NCBI RefSeq assembly: GCF_028463985.1
Contig: NZ_CP116766.1
Location: 186,001-250,000 of the forward strand
Reading direction: 5' to 3'
Source of the DNA: Neisseria lisongii
GTDB lineage: Bacteria > Pseudomonadota > Gammaproteobacteria > Burkholderiales > Neisseriaceae
Length of the DNA stretch: 64,000 nt
Shown: positions 8,110-14,664 of the stretch, piece after piece
How the letters are laid out: each line of letters starts with the position of its first letter
Position numbering within the stretch: position 1 is the stretch's first letter
Translations under genes and position numbers: made by a program
Notes under the pieces: model-generated
What the model saw: the letters and a program-made list of their open reading frames with translations, nothing else
Told to the model about the DNA's origin: nothing
Databases searched by the model: none

Positions 8110-9142
8110 GGCTTAATGGACATTTAGGTTGGTTTTCCAACCATTTTGTCCGTTCAGATACCCTCAGATCCCAAAAAAATTATCAATAAACAGTTTCTTA
8201 GTTTCCCTACTAATCTCCGCATGACAGCGCTTTTTTGGTTTTTAACTTACCAAACTTTGCTTCAAGCCGGTTGGCAGTGTTCGGCATCATCAACTCCTGA
8301 TTCTGCTCATATGTGAATAAATAGCCCGGATTGCGTTTTAGGCTGTTGTAGGCACTTCTCAATCTCTTATGGGTATACCGTTTCTGTCCTCCGTCAGAGC
8401 TATACCTGACTTCGTCCAAGTAACTTTTATACCGTCTATGCCACAGCTTCAGTTCCTGTTCAAAGTCGGAATAAGACGCTGTGAACAAACTGTCTGTCAA
8501 TGCTTTTAATTCTTTCGCTGCAGCAGATTTTGGGCGGCGAGTCAGGTAACGGCGGATGGTTTGCTGTTGATGGAATTGACACAGTTGGAAAGGAATTTCG
8601 GGAAAGAGTTTTGCCAATCCTTTAAAAGCGTCTGCAATGATGCTTTGAATATGGATGCCTTTATCCATCACAGCCCTCAATCCTGACTCATAAAGTGCTG
8701 CATTTTCTCGGCTGACGCATTGCTTATGAATGATTTGATTATTGAGGCTGTTCATCAATACCATAACGCCGAAACCTCTGCCGAAATAGGTGATATCCAT
8801 GATGATGTCGGCAACAGGATGCAATTTGACATCAGGTGGCGGTATACTTTGTTTCAGACGGCGTTGTATGGTTTTGATGCTGCATTGATGGCGTGTGCAT
8901 AGGTTTGTTTGGGATGTATGTATTCGTATAGGAGTTGGCGGCTGTCAGGCTTGTTGGAAACGGGTAAGAATTTGCTGCAGACGGAGCATCTGTATCTTTG
9001 TCTGCCTTTTCTGCGACCGTATTTGATGAGGGTGTTTTGACTGCAAAACGGGCATTTTTTACGAACATTGGCAAAAAACTACTGAAATGTCCGTATGGTA
9101 AGGCTTTCAGCAGTTTTTACCAACCTAAATGTCCATTAAGCC
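8110..9142 (-). mobile_element. Degenerate insertion sequence, IS256/MULE-like with zinc-ribbon transposase
   Basis: Perfect 23-bp terminal inverted repeats, beginning GGCTTAATGGACATTTAG, lie at 8110-8132 and 9120-9142. They are flanked by AGGTTTTA on the left and AGTTTTTA on the right, an 8-bp target duplication with one mismatch. The interior encodes one transposase on the minus strand, broken by frameshifts. Target-duplication length and the CxxH motif in the catalytic domain fit the IS256/MULE-like group; the exact IS name is unknown to me. Intact ends mean the element might still be moved in trans. Confidence 0.85.
8164..9072 (-). pseudogene. Frameshifted DDE transposase
   Basis: Three frames must be joined to read the protein. 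The N-terminal part (about 9068-8857) is a zinc ribbon with KKCPFCSQN and RCSVCSKF and runs into a stop inside the sequence GCCGTCTGA. The central part (8824-8210, from KLHPVADIIMDITYF) carries the catalytic region, including IIADAF and the QLCQFHQ CxxH motif. A second shift near 8218 separates the natural C-terminus, HAEISRETKKLFIDNFFGI ending at 8164. No good start codon remains in the zinc-ribbon frame. The protein is therefore inactive unless several frameshifts are programmed, which I consider unlikely. Confidence 0.85.
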
Positions 9143-9277
9143 AGTTTTTAACTTTTTTGTTAAGGATAGGTTGAACAATAATGAGGGAAAAATGATGAAA
9201 TCTGTTTCGGAAAAGTTATAGTAGGATAAAAATATAATATTTTTGTGTACAAGTAAAATTTTTAATTTAGGAAAAAT

Positions 9278-9571
9278 ATGTCATCAGATTTGTTAAATGA
9301 AAAGCTGAATTTGGAAACAGCAAAAATCGACTGGCAGATGTTGCAGCCGCATTTTGCCCGTGGTGCTGCGGTGTATGTGGCACCGGATTTGGATTTGATA
9401 ACCGTGGCTCGTTATGTGGCCGATGATTGCGCAGCAAAATTGTCACCGCTGATGGCAGCAGGTCAGTTTCAGCTTGTCAGTGATGAACAGGCAAAGACGT
9501 TTTTAGCGGCTAATCAGGAAATGTGGGCAGTGGTGGTTGCGCCTTGGGTATTGGTGCAACCTGTATTGTGA
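9278..9571 (+). CDS. DUF2288 family protein
   Basis: A 97-aa soluble protein matching the DUF2288 pattern: an N-terminal LNEKLNLETAKIDW helix, a middle segment of the VAPDLDLITVARYVADD type, and the closing AVVVAPWVLVQP. No signal peptide or membrane segment. Function is unknown across the family. It is monocistronic here, just downstream of the decayed IS, in an AT-rich leader, with GGAAAA before the ATG; a DUS hairpin follows. Confidence 0.8.
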   Translation: MSSDLLNEKLNLETAKIDWQMLQPHFARGAAVYVAPDLDLITVARYVADDCAAKLSPLMAAGQFQLVSDEQAKTFLAANQEMWAVVVAPWVLVQPVL

Positions 9572-9603
9572 AGCCACTATAACCATTTAAAATGTAAGCC
9601 AAG

Positions 9604-9641
9604 GCCGTCTGAAAATGCCGAGTTGTGCATTTTCAGACGGC
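9604..9641 (+). terminator. Inverted DUS hairpin after DUF2288 gene
   Basis: GCCGTCTGAAAATGC pairs with its exact inverse over an 8-nt loop, between convergent genes. Confidence 0.75.
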
Positions 9642-9689
9642 TTTGGTTGTATTCTAAGAATTTAATTCAAACCAGTTCCAACCCGAATT

Positions 9690-10172
9690 TCAGTCTTTCT
9701 GCAAATGCTGCAGCGGTAGGGCGGTGGTGTGTTTGATTTCTTTTAAGACGAAGCTGGATTTGGCATCCTGTACGCCGTGGTGGGAGAGCAGGGTATCTAA
9801 TACGAAATGCGAAAAGGCGTTCATATCGGTGAAAAAGGCGTGCAGTAGGTAGTCGGTTTCGCCGGTGAGGGCGAAGCAGCTTAAGACTTCGGGCCAGGTT
9901 TGGACGGCGTTGGAGAAGTCTTCCCGTGCGTCTTTGGCTTTGCTGATGGATACCCGGATAAATGCCTGCAGGCCCAGTTGGACGGTAACCGGCGAGAGCA
10001 GGGCGGCGTATTTGCGGATAATGCCGGCATCTTCAAGCTGTTTGAGGCGGCGCAGGCATGGCGAGGGCGAGAGGGCGACCCGTTCGGAAAGCTCGACATT
10101 GGTCAGGCGGCCGTTTTCCTGTAAAACCTGCAGGATTTTTAAGTCGGTTTTGTCTAAAGTGATTTGCGTCAT
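9690..10172 (-). CDS. Lrp/AsnC family transcriptional regulator
   Basis: A 160-aa feast/famine regulator. Residues 8-60 form the winged helix-turn-helix (LKILQVLQENGRLTNVELSE, then SPSPCLRRLKQLEDAGII), followed by the RAM/AsnC ligand-binding domain with the ALTGETDYLL segment. AAGGAGA precedes the ATG. It is divergent from the glycine riboswitch and gcvT, so amino-acid-responsive control of gcvT is possible but not shown. Lrp-type proteins usually also regulate themselves through the shared intergenic region. Confidence 0.93.
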   Translation of the reverse strand: MTQITLDKTDLKILQVLQENGRLTNVELSERVALSPSPCLRRLKQLEDAGIIRKYAALLSPVTVQLGLQAFIRVSISKAKDAREDFSNAVQTWPEVLSCFALTGETDYLLHAFFTDMNAFSHFVLDTLLSHHGVQDAKSSFVLKEIKHTTALPLQHLQKD

Positions 10173-10521
10173 GATGTTTTCTCCTTTTGCAACCGGCTTG
10201 GCCGCCGGTATTTTGTGTGTCGTTTATTTGCAAATGATACAGCCGAAATGCCGGTTGGATACGGCATGAATCTGCTTTGCCGTATGGTCGGAACCGGATT
10301 GTTTGCAATCTGAATAACGTGCAAACGGCGGTTAAACTGAATAGTATTGGAAATATATTTGATATACAACCCCAAAATAGCCGAAATTTTAAAAATATTC
10401 TGTGTTAAGCGGCGGTGTTTTGTTCAGTTTCGTTTAATTTCAGCGGTTTTTGGGTGCGGCGGCGGAAATATTTGGTTCAGGGCTTGCCGAAAAAACAGAA
10501 TTTCTCCATAATCAGGCTTGT
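10173..10521. other. Divergent intergenic region, lrp-like gene to glycine riboswitch
   Basis: No credible gene. It must hold the promoters of both the regulator and the gcvT leader. AT-rich runs around 10340-10400 are candidate -10/-35 or Lrp-type sites, but I could not assign hexamers confidently. Confidence 0.5.
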
Positions 10522-10730
10522 GTGCAGGAGAGTGCTGCGTCTGACTAATGCAGCCACCGAAGGCGCAAATGCCCTTAAATCGCTCAGGTATCAGGGACTG
10601 CACGCTGAAATAAAACATCTGGAGAGAGGCACCCGTTGCCCACCGAAGGGGAGAAGGCTCTGAACCACCATTCAGAAATGCGCCAGTGAGCAGACTGCGC
10701 AGCCGAAAATCTCAGGTTGAAAGGACAGAT
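10522..10730 (+). promoter_or_regulatory. Tandem glycine riboswitch (two aptamers)
   Basis: Two consecutive glycine aptamers. Aptamer 1: P1 pairs GTGCAG (10522-10527) with CTGCAC (10598-10603); it contains GGAGAG, CCACCGAAGGCGCAA and CTCAGGTATCAGGGAC. Aptamer 2: ATCTG (10617-10621) pairs with CAGAT (10726-10730); it contains GGAGAG, CCACCGAAGGGG and CTCAGGTTGAAAGGAC. These conserved cores define the class. A short hairpin, CCTGC/GCAGG at 10740-10753, follows and probably belongs to the expression platform. It precedes gcvT and should switch glycine cleavage on when glycine is plentiful. Confidence 0.93.
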
Positions 10731-10781
10731 AGGGTTATTCCTGCGTTTGCAGGTGTAACAATAATATCGGAGAATGTAGCG

Positions 10782-11882
10782 ATGACTGCCCTGAAAACCA
10801 CCCCGTTCCACCAAGCCCATATCGATGCGGGCGCCAAACTGGTTGATTTTGCCGGTTGGGATCTGCCTGTCAATTACGGTTCGCAAATCGTCGAACACGA
10901 AGCCGTGCGCACTGATGCCGGTATGTTTGACGTATCCCATATGCTGGTAACCGATGTTACCGGCGACAAAGCCAAAGATTTTTTCCGCAAACTGATTGCC
11001 AACGATGTCGCCAAGCTTTCTTTTGTCGGCAAAGCCCTCTATTCCGCTTTGCTCAACGACAACGGCGGCGTGATTGACGATTTGATTGTGTACCGCACCA
11101 ACGAAGCCGAAACCCAATACCGTATCGTATCCAACGGCGCAACCCGTGAAAAAGACTCTGCCCAGTTTGCCAAAGTCGGCGAAGCATTCGGCATCAAATT
11201 AAACCCTCGCTACGACTTGGGTATGCTGGCTGTGCAAGGTCCGAAAGCCGTTGAAAAACTGCTGGCCGTCAAACCCGAATGGGCGGAAACCGTGAACGGC
11301 TTGAAGCCGTTTCAAGGTGCCGATTTGGGCAACGATTGGTTTGTCGCCCGCACCGGCTACACCGGCGAAGACGGCGTGGAAGTGATTCTGCCTGCCGCCG
11401 AAGCCGGCGCATTCTTCAAAGCCCTGCATGCCGCAGGCGTTCAGCCTTGCGGCTTGGGCGCACGCGATACGCTGCGTATGGAAGCGGGCATGAACCTTTA
11501 CGGCAACGATATGGACGACGACACCAGCCCGCTGGAAGCCGGTATGGGCTGGACGGTTGATTTGAAAGACGAAAACCGTGATTTTGTCGGCAAAGCCGCA
11601 CTTGTAGCCTTGAAAGAAAAAGGCGTTGCCGTGAAACAGGTTGGCCTGCTGCTGGAAAAAGGCGGCATTCTGCGCTCGCACATGGAAGTGGTTACCGACA
11701 AGGGCAACGGCGTAACCACCAGCGGCGTATTCTCGCCGAGCCTGAAACAGTCCATCGCCATCGCCCGTGTGCCGAAAGATTTTGACGGCGACGCTGCCAA
11801 AGTGATTATCCGCGGCAAAGAAGTGGACGTGCGTGTCTTGAAACTGCCGTTTGTCCGCAACGGTCAGAAACAGTTTGATTAA
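10782..11882 (+). CDS. gcvT: Glycine cleavage system T protein (aminomethyltransferase)
   Basis: A 366-aa tetrahydrofolate-dependent aminomethyltransferase. It releases ammonia from the aminomethyl-lipoyl arm of GcvH and forms 5,10-methylene-THF. The start (TTPFHQAHIDAGAKLVDFAGWDLP), DVSHM, and RTGYTGEDGVE followed by GLGARDTLRMEAGM are characteristic. ATG 10782 is chosen because the frame upstream runs back into the riboswitch; TCGGAGAA lies 8-15 bp ahead. The riboswitch controls this gene and perhaps the following ones. gcvH lies 350 bp on and gcvP 2.8 kb on. Confidence 0.97.
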   Translation: MTALKTTPFHQAHIDAGAKLVDFAGWDLPVNYGSQIVEHEAVRTDAGMFDVSHMLVTDVTGDKAKDFFRKLIANDVAKLSFVGKALYSALLNDNGGVIDDLIVYRTNEAETQYRIVSNGATREKDSAQFAKVGEAFGIKLNPRYDLGMLAVQGPKAVEKLLAVKPEWAETVNGLKPFQGADLGNDWFVARTGYTGEDGVEVILPAAEAGAFFKALHAAGVQPCGLGARDTLRMEAGMNLYGNDMDDDTSPLEAGMGWTVDLKDENRDFVGKAALVALKEKGVAVKQVGLLLEKGGILRSHMEVVTDKGNGVTTSGVFSPSLKQSIAIARVPKDFDGDAAKVIIRGKEVDVRVLKLPFVRNGQKQFD

Positions 11883-11962
11883 ATCTCAACCCCTGTTTTC
11901 AGACGGCATAGCTATTGAGTCAGGCCGTCTGAAAACGGCTTTTGATTTTACAAGGAACAAGA

Positions 11963-12154
11963 ATGCGTTTGATTTTAGCGATTTTGCTGCCGTGGCTGCA
12001 GTTTTTTACCATCGGCCGCCCGTTTGCGGGCATTATCTGTCTGATTTTGCAGGTTACGCTGGTCGGCTGGCTGCCTGCGGCGATTTGGTCGGTTTATGCT
12101 TTGAGTCAGTATAAAACCGATCAGAAAATCAAAAACGCCCTGCATAAGCGCTGA
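11963..12154 (+). CDS. YqaE/Pmp3 family small membrane protein
   Basis: A 63-aa peptide with two hydrophobic segments, LILAILLPWLQFFTIG and GIICLILQVTLVGWLPAAIW, and a basic, charged C-terminal tail. This matches the UPF0057/Pmp3 proteolipid family, which is linked to membrane potential and stress in other organisms. AAGGAA lies 6 bp before the ATG. It is inserted between gcvT and gcvH, separated from gcvT by DUS copies. A functional link to glycine cleavage is not evident. Confidence 0.82.
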   Translation: MRLILAILLPWLQFFTIGRPFAGIICLILQVTLVGWLPAAIWSVYALSQYKTDQKIKNALHKR

Positions 12155-12233
12155 ACACTGTTATCAAAGTTATTAAATTCGTTCATTCGTTCCGAACACA
12201 TTTACCGCAACATTTTCCAAAAGGAGAACCACC

Positions 12234-12617
12234 ATGAGCAATATCCCAGCAGAATTGAAATACGTTGCCAGCCACGAATGGCTGCGCCCTGAAGCAGACG
12301 GTACGGTAACTGTCGGCATTACCCACCATGCCCAAGAATTGTTGGGCGACATCGTATTTGTCGAATTGCCCGAAGTCGGTGCCGAATTGGCGGCTGAAGA
12401 TCAGGCGGGCGTAGTGGAATCGGTGAAAGCCGCTTCCGATGTGTATGCGCCGATTGCCGGCGAAGTGGTGGCGGTAAACGAAGATTTGCCGAGCGCCCCT
12501 GAAGCGGCCAACAGCGATCCTTACGGCGAAGGCTGGTTCTTCCGTATCAAACCGGCCAACCCTGCCGATTTGGACGGCTTGTTGAGTGCCGACGAATACG
12601 CTAAAGAAGTGGATTAA
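12234..12617 (+). CDS. gcvH: Glycine cleavage system H protein
   Basis: A 127-aa lipoyl carrier that shuttles the aminomethyl group between GcvP and GcvT. The lipoylation site is the lysine at about 65 in VVESVKAASDVYAP. The start KYVASHEW and the end GEGWFFRIKPANPADLDGL are diagnostic. AAAGGAG precedes the ATG with good spacing. A poly-A-led DUS hairpin closes it, so readthrough to tag should be limited. Confidence 0.97.
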   Translation: MSNIPAELKYVASHEWLRPEADGTVTVGITHHAQELLGDIVFVELPEVGAELAAEDQAGVVESVKAASDVYAPIAGEVVAVNEDLPSAPEAANSDPYGEGWFFRIKPANPADLDGLLSADEYAKEVD

Positions 12618-12624
12618 TTAAAAA

Positions 12625-12658
12625 AAGGCCGTCTGAAAACCGTTTTTCAGACGGCCTT
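12625..12658 (+). terminator. DUS hairpin terminator after gcvH
   Basis: AAGGCCGTCTGAAAA pairs with TTTTCAGACGGCCTT around a tiny loop, eight bases after the gcvH stop. Confidence 0.8.
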
Positions 12659-12689
12659 CTTTGACAATGTCTGCCGATTGGAACAAACG

Positions 12690-13241
12690 ATGACATATTG
12701 CCGTTTTGTTGCCGCCCTGCCTGAAGACACGGATAACCCCAACAAGCATTATCACGATTGCGAATACGGTTTTCCGGTTACAGACGATAATGAGCTGTTC
12801 AAACGGCTGGTGTTGGAAATCAATCAGGCGGGATTGAGCTGGACGCTGATATTGAACAAACAGGCCGAATTTCAGACGGCCTATTGCGGTTTTGACATTG
12901 CCGCCGTGGCGGCATTTGGCGAAGCGGAACGGACACGGCTGCTGAACGATGCCGGTATCGTGCGCAACCGCCTGAAAATCGAGGCGGCAATCTACAACGC
13001 CCGCCAAATCCTGTTGCTGCAACAGACGCACGGATCGTTTTACAACTGGCTGGCGGCGCATCATCCCTGTTCTAAAAACGAATGGGTGAAACTGTTTAAA
13101 CAGCATTTCAAATTTGTCGGCGGCGAAATCGTTGGCGAATTTCTGATGAGTATCGGCTACCTGCCCGGTGCGCATGAAACCTGTTGTCCGGTTTTTGCCG
13201 AAGTGATGAAGCGTAAGCCTAAATGGGCGGAAGCCGTCTGA
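12690..13241 (+). CDS. tag: DNA-3-methyladenine glycosylase I
   Basis: A 183-aa base-excision enzyme that removes 3-methyladenine from DNA. The zinc-binding residues of the Tag family are all present: Cys4, His22 (YHDCEYG), His162 and Cys166 (GAHETCC). The catalytic glutamate lies in LVLEINQAGLSW. I use ATG 12690 because it puts Cys4 at its conserved position; TTG 12678 is an alternative. Two oddities: an internal DUS encodes EFQTAYC, and the stop codon itself is the TGA inside a DUS, giving the terminal AEAV. It interrupts the gcv cluster without obvious functional connection. Confidence 0.93.
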   Translation: MTYCRFVAALPEDTDNPNKHYHDCEYGFPVTDDNELFKRLVLEINQAGLSWTLILNKQAEFQTAYCGFDIAAVAAFGEAERTRLLNDAGIVRNRLKIEAAIYNARQILLLQQTHGSFYNWLAAHHPCSKNEWVKLFKQHFKFVGGEIVGEFLMSIGYLPGAHETCCPVFAEVMKRKPKWAEAV

Positions 13242-13392
13242 AAAGCTGATTTGACAGTGGCTTAACTAAAAAGTATCACGCTGGTTTACCTTATGGACGG
13301 TATTGTTTTCAACACCGGCTTTTTCAGTTAATCCATTGCTGCCCGAAATAATCTGAGCCATATCAAGCGGGTGGAGAATAAAAGAAAACCTA

Positions 13393-14547
13393 ATGAAACT
13401 CAACCGCTTATTGAAATATGCCGTTTTTCTGGTCGGCATGTCTGCCTTTATCCAAGTGTATTCGGTGCAGGCGGTGTTGCCGCTGTTGATGGCGGAATTA
13501 CACGCCGGAGAAGTGCAGGCGGGTTTGGCGGTGGGCGCGACGGTGTTGGGCGTGGCGCTGATGTCGCCGTTTATGGGTATGCTTTCGGACGCTTTCGGCA
13601 GAAAATGGCTGATTGTCGGCTCGGTACTGTATCTGGCATTGCCTACGGCGTTGCTGGCGTTTGCGCCGAATATCGAAATATTGACCCTGTTCCGCCTGCT
13701 GCAAGGCTTGGCCGTGCCGGGGATTACTGTGGTTTTGATTGCCTATATCGGCGAGGAATTTAAAAAACACGAAGTGGTGCAACTGATGACACTGTATGTG
13801 TCGGGAACAGTGTTCGGCGGTTTTTCCGGCAGATTTATGCTCGGACATTTGACCGAATGGCTGGGCTGGCGCAGCGCATTTCTGGTGATGGCGGCATTAA
13901 GCGCCGCCTGCGCCGTGTTTGTGTGGAAACAGTTGCCCAAATCGCAGAATTTTGTCGCCAAACCGCATATTCAGACGGCTTTGGCAACGCTGAAATCCCA
14001 TTTGCACAATCGGGTGGTACTGGCGGCGGGCGCATTGGGCGGCTGCGTGCTGTTTTCGCTGGTCGGCTGCTTTACCTATATCAACCTGCACTTGGCGCAG
14101 CCGCCGTATGCCTTGGGCAGCAGCGCTTTGGCGAATATTTTTACCGTGTATTTAATCGGTATGGTGATTACGCCCTTGTCGGCAAAACTCATCCGCAGCT
14201 TCGGCAGCCGAATCACCATTTTTATCGCCGTCGGCCTGTCGATGGCGGGCGTATTGCTGGCGTATGCCCAACCCCTGTGGCTGATTGTTGTCGGCTTAAC
14301 CATGATGTCGTCCGGCGTGTTTATCACGCAGGCGGCAACGATTAACTACATCGCCGAACATGTGAAAGAAGGCCGATCGCTGGCTTCAGGGCTGTATTAC
14401 ATGGCGTATTACAGCGGCGGCACCATCGGCGCATGGCTGTGCGGGCTGGCGTATGCCGCCGGACAGTGGACGGCGGTGATATGCGTGCTGCTGTCGGTGC
14501 AGACCGCCGCCCTGCTGATTGCCAAAAAAGGCATGCAGGCCGTCTGA
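13393..14547 (+). CDS. MFS transporter
   Basis: A 384-aa major facilitator with 12 predicted membrane helices. The signature between helices 2 and 3, MGMLSDAFGRKWLI, is clear, and the first-half pattern (QAVLPLLMAELHAGEVQAGLAVGATVLGVALMSP, partly cited) resembles YnfM-type efflux proteins. The substrate cannot be deduced. The stop codon lies within a DUS (GCCGTCTGA, terminal QAV), and a second, inverted DUS about 30 bp later can form a terminator stem. It sits between tag and gcvP and may simply be a passenger in the gcv region. Confidence 0.88.
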   Translation: MKLNRLLKYAVFLVGMSAFIQVYSVQAVLPLLMAELHAGEVQAGLAVGATVLGVALMSPFMGMLSDAFGRKWLIVGSVLYLALPTALLAFAPNIEILTLFRLLQGLAVPGITVVLIAYIGEEFKKHEVVQLMTLYVSGTVFGGFSGRFMLGHLTEWLGWRSAFLVMAALSAACAVFVWKQLPKSQNFVAKPHIQTALATLKSHLHNRVVLAAGALGGCVLFSLVGCFTYINLHLAQPPYALGSSALANIFTVYLIGMVITPLSAKLIRSFGSRITIFIAVGLSMAGVLLAYAQPLWLIVVGLTMMSSGVFITQAATINYIAEHVKEGRSLASGLYYMAYYSGGTIGAWLCGLAYAAGQWTAVICVLLSVQTAALLIAKKGMQAV

Positions 14548-14664
14548 AAACCGCATTGTTCCGCAAACCGCATTTTCAGACGGCATCGTGCCGCCAACAA
14601 CCCATGAAAATAAGGCAGGCCGTTGCCGACGGCATTGCTGTTTACTGTAAAGGAAAGAAACGAT

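Noticed and set aside
10415..10663. Short frame upstream of gcvT
   Set aside because: It runs through the first glycine aptamer, whose conserved structure explains the sequence better.
13393..14547. MFS gene as a recently acquired drug-resistance island
   Set aside because: Base composition and embedded DUS match the neighbours, with no mobile-element ends around it.
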